DNA of 64,000 nucleotides from a bacterium (GTDB taxonomy: Bacteria > UBP6 > UBA1177). Below the pieces are notes generated by a model that was given only the letters and a program-made list of their open reading frames with translations, was not told the DNA's origin and did no database searches. The translations under genes were made by a program, and so were the position numbers. The stretch covers positions 1 through 64,000 of the forward strand of contig JAGCNV010000097.1 of the NCBI GenBank assembly GCA_017645765.1, in the 5' to 3' direction. Numbering within the stretch: position 1 is the stretch's first letter; each line of letters opens with the position of its first letter. Shown here piece after piece: positions 1 to 7,395 of the stretch.

Positions 1-145
1 AAACGAAAAAACTAGGGTAGAAAACGAAAAAACTAGGGTAGAAAACGAAAAAACTAGGGTAGAAAACGAAAAAACTAGGGTAGAAAACGAAAAAACTAGG
101 GTAGAAAACGAAAAAACTAGGGTAGAAAACGAAAAAACTAGGGCG
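1..145 (+). repeat. 21-bp tandem repeat, about seven copies, in coding frame
   Basis: Units start at 2, 23, 44, 65, 86 and 107 and are identical to each other by eye. A seventh copy (128-145) matches until its last codons, where GTA is replaced by GCG. The array continues past the left edge. Each unit contains GAAAAAACTAGGG and spans exactly seven codons, so copy-number change would lengthen or shorten the linker without shifting frame. The perfect identity suggests recent slippage or expansion. Confidence 0.95.
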
Positions 146-316
146 AAAATATTAAATCTCATAAAGGAAAATCCATATATAACAGCAGTTGAAATGGCGG
201 AGGTTCTTTTCATCACAGAAAAAGGATTGGAATGGCAATTAAAAAAACTTCGTGATGAAAATATCATTCGTCATATTGGTCCGAAAAAAGGTGGATATTG
301 GGAAATTATAGAATGA
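1..316 (+). CDS. C-terminal end of a winged-helix protein, probably of the AlbA_2/Schlafen-type ATP-binding family (partial)
   Basis: The gene enters from the left edge; the first full codon is at position 2 and the TGA stop is 314-316. The visible part begins with a heptapeptide NEKTRVE repeated six times, then NEKTRAKIL and a compact winged-helix domain ending in GPKKGGYWEIIE. The order NEKTR, helix-turn-helix, recognition wing with IGPxKGGYW is typical of the C-terminal DNA-binding domain in proteins that carry an AlbA_2 (divergent AAA-4) N-terminal domain and are often annotated as RecG-like or putative transcriptional regulators. The natural NEKTR linker motif appears to have been amplified by a 21-bp tandem repeat. 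It lies 36 bp upstream of a type I restriction R subunit on the same strand, a common neighbourhood for this family. The N-terminal domain is outside the window, so the family call is inference from the tail alone. Confidence 0.7.
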   Translation, partial: NEKTRVENEKTRVENEKTRVENEKTRVENEKTRVENEKTRVENEKTRAKILNLIKENPYITAVEMAEVLFITEKGLEWQLKKLRDENIIRHIGPKKGGYWEIIE

Positions 317-352
317 TTTTTATATATTTGGAACGCGGAGAAGGAATAAAAC

Positions 353-3163
353 ATGATGCCGGAAGAAGTTAAAAAGTTTGATGTTTCAAACCCATCTCAG
401 TCTGCTGCGCAGCCAGCTCTCCCTAATGGCGAGCCAAGCGAATACGCGACCCGCAAAAAATACATCGACACGATGTTGCGTGATGACGGCTGGATCGAGG
501 GAAAAAACTGGCTCAACGAATACGAACTTCCTGGTATGCCGAACAAGTCGGAAGTGGGTTTTGCCGACTATGCGCTGTTTGGTGACGACGGCCGCATCCT
601 TGCCGTAATCGAGGCAAAACGCACCTGCGTCGATGTTTCAAAAGGGAGGCAGCAGGCAAAACTTTACGCCGATCTGATTGAGAAGAAGCAGGGATTCCGC
701 CCGGTTGTTTTTCTTTCAAACGGTTTCGAGACAAGGATCGTTGACAACCAGTATCCTGAGCGGAAGGTCGCAAGGATCTATTCGAAACGCGATCTTGAAA
801 AGTGGTTCAATCTCCAGCGGATGCGCAGCAGCCTGAAAAACATTATGGTGGATAGAAATATCGCCGGACGTTACTATCAGGAAGCTGCAATAAAAGCAGT
901 ATGCGACAGTTTCGGAGAGAAAAACCGCCGAAAGGCTCTCCTTGTCATGGCGACAGGTTCCGGCAAAACAAGAACCGTCATCGCACTCGTAAAAGTGCTG
1001 ATGGATAAGGGCTGGATCAAAAACGTCCTCTTCCTCGCAGACAGAAATTCCCTCGTGACCCAGGCGAAACGCAGCTTTGTGAACCTTCTGCCCGATCTTT
1101 CTGTCACAAATCTCTGCGAAGAAAAATGCAACATAGAAGCTCACTGCGTCTTTTCGACTTACCAGACAATGATAAACTGCATCGATTCAGTGCGCGACAA
1201 AGAAGGAAGAGTCTTTTCCTGCGGACACTTCGACCTTCTGATCTGCGACGAAGCGCACCGCTCGATCTACAACAAATATCAGGAAATTTTCAACTACTTC
1301 GATTCTCCGCTTGTAGGTCTCACCGCGACACCAAAAGACGAAATCGACAAAAACACCTACGAGGTTTTCGAGCTTGAAAACGGCGTTCCGACTTACGGAT
1401 ACGAGCTGGCACAGGCAGTAAAAGACGGCTACTTGGTCGATTTTCTTTCAGTCGAAACCACACTCAAATTCATCCAGCGCGGAATAGTTTACGACGAACT
1501 GAGCGATGAAGAAAAAGAGGAATACGAAAAGACTTTTGCCGATGAAAGCGGTGAAATCCCCGAAAGCATAACCCCGTCAGCACTGAACGACTGGATCTTC
1601 AACGAAGACACCATCCGCAAAGTCCTGCGAATCCTGATGAACGACGGGCTTAAAATCGACTACAACAGCAAAATCGGCAAAACGATCATCTTTGCAAAAA
1701 ACCACAGACACGCAGAAAAAATCCTCGAAGTTTTCGGAAAGGAATTTCCCCACCTGAACAACTATGCCAAAGTGATCGACAACACCATAAACTATGCCCA
1801 GAGCGCGATCGACGAATTCTCGGATGCAAAAAAACTGCCGCAGGTAGCCATTTCAGTCGATATGCTCGATACCGGAATCGATGTTCCCGAAGTACTGAAT
1901 CTGGTTTTCTTCAAAGTCGTTCTCAGCAAAGCAAAATTCTGGCAGATGATAGGACGCGGAACACGCTTATGCCCCGGACTTATCGACGGATTCGACAAGA
2001 CAAAGTTCTATATCTTCGATTTCTGCGGAAACTTCGAGTTTTTCCGCATGAACAAAGGGCGGGCAAGTGCCGACACTGTGGCTCTGCAAGGGGCTCTTTT
2101 CCTTCTAAAAGCGCAGATCGCCTTCAAGCTTCAGGAGATCATCCGGCAGACACCTGAACTCATCGCTTTCCGCAAAAAACTGGTTGAGGAAATGGTGAAA
2201 AAAGTGCGCGAACTCGACCGCGGCAATTTCGCCGTAAGACAGCATCTGAAATATGTCGAACTCTATTCAGACCCTGAAAACTACAAGGCTTTGACTTACG
2301 AAGAGACACTCAACATGAAGCGCGAACTCGTGCCGCTTATCCAGCCCGACATCGATGATGTCAAAGCACTGCGTTTCGACGCGCTTCTTTATGGAATCGA
2401 ACTCGCATTATTAGCAGGAAACAAATACGGCGCGGCGCGGAACGACCTCATGAAAAAGGTGAATGCCGTGGCAAATATCGCCAATATTCCCGCAATAATG
2501 ATGCAGTCAGAACTTATAAACAAAATCCTCCACACATATTATCTGGATACCGCAGGGATCATGGAATTTGAGGAGATCCGCATAAATCTGCGCAATCTGA
2601 TGACGTATGTCAACTATTCGCACAGTCTATACGACACGAATTTCAGCGACGAAGTGCTTTCCACGACATGGAATGTGGCCGAGCACGACAGCGAATATCT
2701 CGCGACATACCGCGAACGGGCTGAATACTTCGTCAGAACGCACCAGAACGAAGGGGCGATAGCAAAACTCAAAAGCAATATCCCGCTCACGAATGAGGAT
2801 GTCTCGGCACTGGAAAAGATCCTTTGGAGCGAAGTCGGAACAAAAGAGGACTACGAAGCGCAGTATCAGGCAAAACCGCTCGGAGAGTTCGTGCGGGAGA
2901 TAGTCGGGCTCGACATGAACGCGGCAAAAGAGGCTTTCGCTGAATTTCTGAACAACACCAGCCTTGACAGCCGCCAGATCTATTTTGTCAATCAGATAGT
3001 TGAATACATCGTTCACAACGGAATGATGAAAGACCTTTCAGTCCTGCAGGAAGCACCGTTTACCGACCGCGGCAGCATCGTGGAAGTCTTCAGCGACACT
3101 TCACTCTGGCTCGGGATCCGCAAAGTGATAGATAAAGTCAATGCCAACGCGACGGCAGCTTAA
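353..3163 (+). CDS. hsdR: Type I restriction enzyme R subunit, EcoEI-like (orphan)
   Basis: Motor and nuclease subunit of a type I restriction system: translocates DNA with ATP and cleaves it. The 936-residue protein has an N-terminal PD-(D/E)XK nuclease region (ADYALFGDDG followed by AVIEAK, about residues 70-90), a superfamily 2 helicase core with Walker A MATGSGKT near residue 199 and DEAH near residue 298, and a long C-terminal part like EcoEI_R_C. GAGAAGGA before the ATG serves as ribosome binding site. No modification or specificity gene follows; only a 19-codon ORF separates it from truA on the other strand. A complete R-S-M operon lies 41 kb away, so this copy is either orphaned, works with distant M/S genes, or belonged to an operon cut at its 3' side. 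It differs clearly in sequence from the second hsdR. Confidence 0.9.
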   Translation: MMPEEVKKFDVSNPSQSAAQPALPNGEPSEYATRKKYIDTMLRDDGWIEGKNWLNEYELPGMPNKSEVGFADYALFGDDGRILAVIEAKRTCVDVSKGRQQAKLYADLIEKKQGFRPVVFLSNGFETRIVDNQYPERKVARIYSKRDLEKWFNLQRMRSSLKNIMVDRNIAGRYYQEAAIKAVCDSFGEKNRRKALLVMATGSGKTRTVIALVKVLMDKGWIKNVLFLADRNSLVTQAKRSFVNLLPDLSVTNLCEEKCNIEAHCVFSTYQTMINCIDSVRDKEGRVFSCGHFDLLICDEAHRSIYNKYQEIFNYFDSPLVGLTATPKDEIDKNTYEVFELENGVPTYGYELAQAVKDGYLVDFLSVETTLKFIQRGIVYDELSDEEKEEYEKTFADESGEIPESITPSALNDWIFNEDTIRKVLRILMNDGLKIDYNSKIGKTIIFAKNHRHAEKILEVFGKEFPHLNNYAKVIDNTINYAQSAIDEFSDAKKLPQVAISVDMLDTGIDVPEVLNLVFFKVVLSKAKFWQMIGRGTRLCPGLIDGFDKTKFYIFDFCGNFEFFRMNKGRASADTVALQGALFLLKAQIAFKLQEIIRQTPELIAFRKKLVEEMVKKVRELDRGNFAVRQHLKYVELYSDPENYKALTYEETLNMKRELVPLIQPDIDDVKALRFDALLYGIELALLAGNKYGAARNDLMKKVNAVANIANIPAIMMQSELINKILHTYYLDTAGIMEFEEIRINLRNLMTYVNYSHSLYDTNFSDEVLSTTWNVAEHDSEYLATYRERAEYFVRTHQNEGAIAKLKSNIPLTNEDVSALEKILWSEVGTKEDYEAQYQAKPLGEFVREIVGLDMNAAKEAFAEFLNNTSLDSRQIYFVNQIVEYIVHNGMMKDLSVLQEAPFTDRGSIVEVFSDTSLWLGIRKVIDKVNANATAA

Positions 3164-3177
3164 TATCGGAGTGACAA

Positions 3178-3237
3178 ATGGCAAACAGACAAACACCCAG
3201 CCCTGCCGAAAACTCTCAGCCGGAAGAAGGCGAATAA
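3178..3237 (+). CDS. 19-codon ORF after hsdR, possible truncated start of a lost restriction-modification gene
   Basis: ATG at 3178 is preceded by CGGAG at a good distance and encodes MANRQTPSPAENSQPEEGE before TAA. It begins 14 bases after the hsdR stop, where the next gene of an hsd operon would start, and ends just before the truA 3' end. It may be the beginning of a lost hsdM or other operon member whose body was deleted, or a chance ORF. No domain can be recognised. Confidence 0.3.
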   Translation: MANRQTPSPAENSQPEEGE

Positions 3238-3258
3238 TTTTTTACCGGATCAAAGGTT

Positions 3259-4047
3259 CTACCACACCATTCCTTCAAAAGTTTCAGGAAATTTGTAAGA
3301 GAGCATCTCTTCGGGTGTTCTGAAAAGTTTGTAGAGAAAAAGTCCGCTTCCAGGCAAGGTGTGAGGAACAAGATTTCGGTTTTTAGCTTCGATGAGGCCA
3401 GGAATTTCGTAAGGCTCGATCCTGCTTCTCCCTACTCCGACCAAGGTTCCCGCCATGATTCTGATCTGGTGCTTCAAAAAGCCGTCGCCTGAAAAATCAA
3501 GTGCCAGATATCCGTCAAATTCGGTGATTTTAGCCTGATGGATCGTGCGAACAGTCGTTTTGACATCGCTTCCGGTCGACATGAACGATGCAAAATCGTG
3601 GATCCCGACAAAATGCTGTATCGCTTCTTTCATTTTCGGAATATCAAGCGCATATCCGCTGTGCCACGAATAATCTGCGGCAAAAGGAGAAGCCGCCGGT
3701 TTCGTGCAGATCATGTAGCGGTAGTGCTTTCCGGCAACAAATTCGCGCCCGTCATGCATTCCTTCGACTGTTTCGACTTTAGTCACGCGGATGTCCGAAG
3801 GGAGAAAAGAGTTGAGCCCTTTCTGAAAATTTTCGGGCGGAATGTTCCTGAGTTCCGGCACAGTTGCGATAAATTCAAGGGCATGGACACCGGCATCAGT
3901 TCTGCTGCACCCCGATGGAAAAGGAGTTTCGGTACGGAAAATCTCAGAAACAACATCTTTCAGAACTCTCTGGATCGTTACCGCGTTTTCCTGCGACTGC
4001 CAGCCGTGATAGTTTTTTCCGCAAAAAGCCAAAGTCAGAATGTACAT
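3259..4047 (-). CDS. truA: tRNA pseudouridine(38-40) synthase TruA
   Basis: Converts U38-U40 in the anticodon stem-loop of many tRNAs to pseudouridine. The 262-residue protein has the normal family length. It starts MYILTLAFCGKNYHGWQSQ, the usual N-terminal strand with Y-x-GWQ. The catalytic aspartate lies in GCSRTDAGVHA at about residues 46-56. The C-terminal half carries GDGFLKHQIRIMAGTLVGVGR, the second conserved block (H-Q-I-R-x-M). The gene is alone on its strand between the orphan hsdR and a lipoprotein gene. A TATAAT hexamer lies 30 bp before the start. Confidence 0.96.
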   Translation of the reverse strand: MYILTLAFCGKNYHGWQSQENAVTIQRVLKDVVSEIFRTETPFPSGCSRTDAGVHALEFIATVPELRNIPPENFQKGLNSFLPSDIRVTKVETVEGMHDGREFVAGKHYRYMICTKPAASPFAADYSWHSGYALDIPKMKEAIQHFVGIHDFASFMSTGSDVKTTVRTIHQAKITEFDGYLALDFSGDGFLKHQIRIMAGTLVGVGRSRIEPYEIPGLIEAKNRNLVPHTLPGSGLFLYKLFRTPEEMLSYKFPETFEGMVW

Positions 4048-4076
4048 TTTTCCTCTGCAAAAACCGAAAACGGATG

Positions 4077-4082
4077 ATTATA
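4077..4082 (-). promoter_or_regulatory. -10 element of truA
   Basis: On the minus strand the sequence reads GTGGCTATAATCATCC, with TATAAT 30 bp before the truA start. The same GCTATAAT context recurs before other genes in the window (8933, 34169, 44009), which supports it as a real -10 box. Confidence 0.5.
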
Positions 4083-4154
4083 GCCACAAATAAGGAAATT
4101 GGAATTGAAAATACAAGGTGATTTTATCAGGATAACAAAAAGTGATCTTTCACA

Positions 4155-4742
4155 CTATTTGCCGTTTTTATCTTCTTCTGCTCTTTTGCGGAGCTGTTCC
4201 CATTTGTTGTGAGCTCTCTGCGTAACAGCTTCTTTGAGACCTTCGCTCATGCTGTTCATGCTTTTGATAGCGGCATCGAATCTTTCAGCTTCAATGCATA
4301 CAAGAACCCAAACTCTTTTTCCGTCATCCCAAGCATCGACTCTTCTTGCACCGGCAACCAATTGATTAAGAGTTTCAGCGATACCGGCTGTCTCGATGTT
4401 TCTTTCGTCATATCTGCCGCCGTTAGCTTTCATTTTCTGAGAATAGTCTTCATAGGAAGCGTTAACTACTGTTTCCATTGATTTGCCAAGCTTGATCCTG
4501 GCACCGTCTTCAGCATAGTTCATGTCTTCCATGATGGTGTCTTCAGTTGTGTCCTGACCTTCTGCAGCACAAACCTTGGAACCGTCTGCGTGTTCCTGAG
4601 TTCTTACCCAAATCGGAGTGTCTTTGTCAAGGATCGATTTTCTCTTCGTAGCCTGTTCACCAGTCTGAGGCGAGCTGCCGCAAGCGGACATAATAGCAAT
4701 CAGTGTGAGAAACAAAATTGTTGAAATAAGAGATCTTTTCAT
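4155..4742 (-). CDS. Lipoprotein, LPP20-like
   Basis: The 195-residue protein starts with a lipoprotein signal peptide (positive MKRS, hydrophobic core, lipobox MSAC with the lipidated Cys at residue 21). The mature part contains WVRTQEHADGSKVCAAEG near the front and GKSMETVVNASYEDYSQKM, then VDAWDDGKRVWVLVCIE, a layout like the LPP20 family of outer-membrane lipoproteins. A strong AAGGAGG ribosome binding site precedes the ATG. The function is unknown. It sits beside two other secreted proteins (4820-5674 and 5887-6765), the second of which has the same general architecture, so the three may act together at the cell envelope. The LPP20 link is by layout only. Confidence 0.7.
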   Translation of the reverse strand: MKRSLISTILFLTLIAIMSACGSSPQTGEQATKRKSILDKDTPIWVRTQEHADGSKVCAAEGQDTTEDTIMEDMNYAEDGARIKLGKSMETVVNASYEDYSQKMKANGGRYDERNIETAGIAETLNQLVAGARRVDAWDDGKRVWVLVCIEAERFDAAIKSMNSMSEGLKEAVTQRAHNKWEQLRKRAEEDKNGK

Positions 4743-4819
4743 GATTTCCTCCTTAAAAAAATAATAAAAACGTTCTTTGCCTAAAAGAACAAAAACTTCC
4801 TGTTATAACAAACATAACC

Positions 4820-5674
4820 TTACCTGTTGCGATTTCTATTTTTCAAATATTTCAGTCTTTCTCTGCTCTTTGCATCCTCATCTTCTTTGTCTTTTTTGTA
4901 TTCTTCTACTCGTTTTAAAGAGAGGATATTGTTTTCCGCCTCGTAAGCGCAATTACCCTGCGGAAAATTGTTCAAATATTCCCGCCATGCATCAATAGTG
5001 TTTTTGCTTCTGGCGGTTCCGCACGCAATTTTATCAAGTTCTTTTTCCGCTTCTGCGGCGCATACACCTTCAGGGTATCTTCTAAGGTACGATATCCAAC
5101 CGTCTGACGTCTTATCCTGACGGGCTTTTTTGCAAAAATTCAACTCGGCTTCTCTTTCCTGTTCCGCTTTAAGCAATTTGTCAGGATCTTCCATTTGATC
5201 TACCAAAAAATCGATATTCTTTTCGAGAGCCGTTCTAAGCGACTGCTGAATATTGGCGCCGCCGTCAAAATCCGCACTTGCCGCATCAATGTTGTTGCCT
5301 GTTTTGAGATCTATCAAAGTGGTCGTGACAGTAAACTTGGCACCGAATGAAGAAACTACGGTATAAAGTATTTCTCTGGCGGAGATCAATTTACCCAGTT
5401 CTATCTGACCGTCCCTGTCCCTGTCAAGCCGATACGACTCTTTCTGCATTCTGCTGATCGCTTCACCCTGCTCCACAGTTGAAATGACTTGGACTTTTTT
5501 CTTTCCCTTGTTTATCAGCTGAGCTCTCATCTGGTCTTCTTCAGTTTTGAGCATCTTCTTGTCGAGAGAGCCGGAATTGTCAATAATTTCCATAACAGCT
5601 ATCTTGGGAACTTCTTTTCCGCAAACAATCTGCAAAAATAAAACAATGAAACTCAAAACGAAAATTCTTTTCAT
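4820..5674 (-). CDS. Secreted protein with CsgG-like N-terminal part and Cys-containing W..YL..FP repeats
   Basis: The 284-residue protein has a signal sequence (MKRIFVLSFIVLFLQIVCG); the Cys at 18 is a weak lipobox. Residues about 25-150 follow the pattern of CsgG/FlgO-type domains: KIAVMEIIDNSG, then a predicted strand-rich segment with REILYTVVSSFGAKFTVTTTLIDLKTG. A short DRDRDGQIELG resembles an EF-hand loop. The C-terminal part holds two similar units, GWISYLRRYPEGVCAAEAE and AWREYLNNFPQGNCAYEAE, followed by a charged KRVEEYKKDKEDED tail. These repeats resemble ones in secreted proteins of Myxococcota-like bacteria (from memory). AGAGG precedes the start. The role is unknown; periplasmic or outer-membrane location is inferred. 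Confidence 0.65.
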   Translation of the reverse strand: MKRIFVLSFIVLFLQIVCGKEVPKIAVMEIIDNSGSLDKKMLKTEEDQMRAQLINKGKKKVQVISTVEQGEAISRMQKESYRLDRDRDGQIELGKLISAREILYTVVSSFGAKFTVTTTLIDLKTGNNIDAASADFDGGANIQQSLRTALEKNIDFLVDQMEDPDKLLKAEQEREAELNFCKKARQDKTSDGWISYLRRYPEGVCAAEAEKELDKIACGTARSKNTIDAWREYLNNFPQGNCAYEAENNILSLKRVEEYKKDKEDEDAKSRERLKYLKNRNRNR

Positions 5675-5754
5675 AGATGCCTCTCTACAAATTGCACTTG
5701 GAAATAAAACCCGTCATCTCTGCCGAAAAAAATCTTGACTTTGAAATGTGCACA

Positions 5755-5760
5755 ATTATA
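5755..5760 (-). promoter_or_regulatory. Candidate -10 element for the CsgG-like gene
   Basis: The minus strand reads GTCGTATAATTGTG about 80 bp before the start at 5674. A TATAAT match is clear; no convincing -35 was found. Confidence 0.35.
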
Positions 5761-5886
5761 CGACTGACTGCTAATTGATTATTGATTGTTGACAACTGAA
5801 TTTTCCTCATCTCAAAATCACTAAACGAACTCAAAAAAGATGTTTGTATACAAAGCTTCATTTGTCAATTTTTTAAGAGGTAAAAA

Positions 5887-6765
5887 ATGAAAAAAATTGA
5901 ATTAATTCCAATTGCTTTGCTTTGTGCATTTTTATTTGTTTCTTGCGGCACGGCAGGCGATCATCAGGAAGACCGGGCGGCTGTTTCCGAAAACTCCCAC
6001 GAAGGATCTGTTTCGTCTGCGAACAAGCCTTCATGGGCTAATGCAAGCGATATAGATGAAGGTAACCGTATTGCATTTATCGGCTCTTCAACCAATACAA
6101 GAACAGAAGAAGAATCAAAACAGTCTGCCATCAGCAATGCCCTGCAAAATGTAAGCAAGTATTTTGGAGTATCTGTTTCCGCCAAGTTTTCAGAAAAACG
6201 CTCGAAAGTTAACGGGCAACGTAGTCATCAGATCTTAAGCGAAGGTGAATTCTCTTCCAAAAATATAGAAATTAAAGAGTTCAATGTCGAAGATTCTGCG
6301 ACTATCCGGACAGGAAGCGGCTATCTTTCCTATGTCAAAGTTGCTGTACCGAAAAGCGAGCTTGCAAGGATCAAAATCAAACTCGACGGTTTCGGAGTTT
6401 GGGCTATAAAATCAGACAATCCTCAGTGCGAAGATAAAATCAGAGATCTTTTTCCGGTTTTCAGCAAATACGGTATCACGATCAATGAACAGATCGATTA
6501 TTCATTTAAAACACCGGATCAGGTTTACAGAGACTACAGCAAGGCTTTCTACTTTAAAGTGGAATGTAAAGAGCAGAAATCAGAAGATTATAACGGCGAA
6601 TTTTATTCGTTGTTTCAGATTTCATCGGAGCTTTTCAACCTTATGACCGGAGAAACAATAAATCGTTGGGAAGGCAACGGAAAGGGAGCCGCTTACAGCC
6701 GTAACGATGCTGTAACCAACGGAATTTCAAAGGCTGTAGAGGATATTATTCAGCAAATTGAATAA
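5887..6765 (+). CDS. LPP20-family-like lipoprotein
   Basis: The 292-residue protein has a signal peptide ending in the lipobox FVSC (Cys 20). The mature protein contains KPSWAN, then IAFIGSSTNTRTEEESKQSAISNALQNVSKYFGVSV, the pattern of LPP20/LpoB-like lipoproteins in which a short W motif is followed by a helix of regularly spaced alanines. The later section ends with RWEGNGKGAAYSRNDAVTNGISKAVEDI, a second helix of the same kind. AAGAGG lies directly before the ATG. It is divergent from the CsgG-like gene and could share a control region with it in the 212 bp between them. The specific function is unknown. Confidence 0.7.
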   Translation: MKKIELIPIALLCAFLFVSCGTAGDHQEDRAAVSENSHEGSVSSANKPSWANASDIDEGNRIAFIGSSTNTRTEEESKQSAISNALQNVSKYFGVSVSAKFSEKRSKVNGQRSHQILSEGEFSSKNIEIKEFNVEDSATIRTGSGYLSYVKVAVPKSELARIKIKLDGFGVWAIKSDNPQCEDKIRDLFPVFSKYGITINEQIDYSFKTPDQVYRDYSKAFYFKVECKEQKSEDYNGEFYSLFQISSELFNLMTGETINRWEGNGKGAAYSRNDAVTNGISKAVEDIIQQIE

Positions 6766-6828
6766 ATATTGCCGATTGAGTCGATTTTTTCAAATTTCAG
6801 AAAATTAATTCTTTTCAAAGAGGAAATC

Positions 6829-7395
6829 ATGAAAAAAAATGCGGTTTTAGGGATTTTGATCTCAATTTTTCTTCTTTTTTCGTGCCAGGACGGCGACGGG
6901 AAGGAAAATCCGAAAGAAAACAGCGTAAAACCGGCTGAAGAGGCAACGATCAGTCCGGCTAAACCTGCAAAAACTGAAGAAAAGGAGGAATTAACAATGC
7001 AGTCAGTCTATGAATTCATCAAAGAATGCAAAACTTATTATCTGGCAACAGTCGAAGCAGACGGTCAGCCGAGAGTACGTCCGTTCGGAACGATCGACAT
7101 TTTCAACGGGAAACTCTACATCCAGACCGGTAAGAAGAAAAACGTTTCGAAGCAGCTCGCAGCCAATCCCAAAGCGGAACTCTGCTGCTTTGACGGCAAA
7201 AAATGGCTCAGACTTTCGGGCGAACTCGTAAACGACGACAGCGTCGAAGCAAAAAAACACATGCTTGACAACTATCCGAATCTTCGCGGAATGTACAACG
7301 AAAACGACGACAACACTCAGGTTTTATACTTCAAAAACGCAACTGCAGTATTCACCAGCTTCGGCGGCGGAGAACCGAAAACGGTCAAATTTTAA
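6829..7395 (+). CDS. Pyridoxamine 5'-phosphate oxidase-like flavin split-barrel lipoprotein with an internal start
   Basis: The start at 6829 is chosen because GAGG lies just before it and it begins a clear lipoprotein signal (MKKNAVLGILISIFLLFSCQ, Cys 19). A low-complexity linker of about 35 residues rich in K, E, P and A follows. From residue 57 (MQSVYEFIKECKTYYLATVE) the protein is a complete PNPOx-like/NimA-like domain with QPRVRPFG, LYIQTGKKKNVSKQL and a C-terminal ATAVFTSFGG. Free-standing members of this family normally begin at precisely this methionine, and here a strong AAGGAGG precedes it (see 6982-6999). The same gene may therefore make a membrane-anchored form and a cytosolic 132-residue form. 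The flavin-dependent reaction is unknown. The last 11 bases overlap the convergent GT22 gene. Confidence 0.85.
   Translation: MKKNAVLGILISIFLLFSCQDGDGKENPKENSVKPAEEATISPAKPAKTEEKEELTMQSVYEFIKECKTYYLATVEADGQPRVRPFGTIDIFNGKLYIQTGKKKNVSKQLAANPKAELCCFDGKKWLRLSGELVNDDSVEAKKHMLDNYPNLRGMYNENDDNTQVLYFKNATAVFTSFGGGEPKTVKF
6982..6999 (+). promoter_or_regulatory. Internal Shine-Dalgarno and ATG inside the flavin-barrel lipoprotein gene
   Basis: AAGGAGG at 6982-6988 stands eight bases before an in-frame ATG at 6997, exactly at the start of the conserved PNPOx-like domain. It is a stronger ribosome binding site than the one at the upstream start (GAGG). Confidence 0.7.

Noticed and set aside
1-145. CRISPR array at the left edge
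   Set aside because: Units are 21 bp with no variable spacers and read as an open frame; it is a simple tandem repeat.
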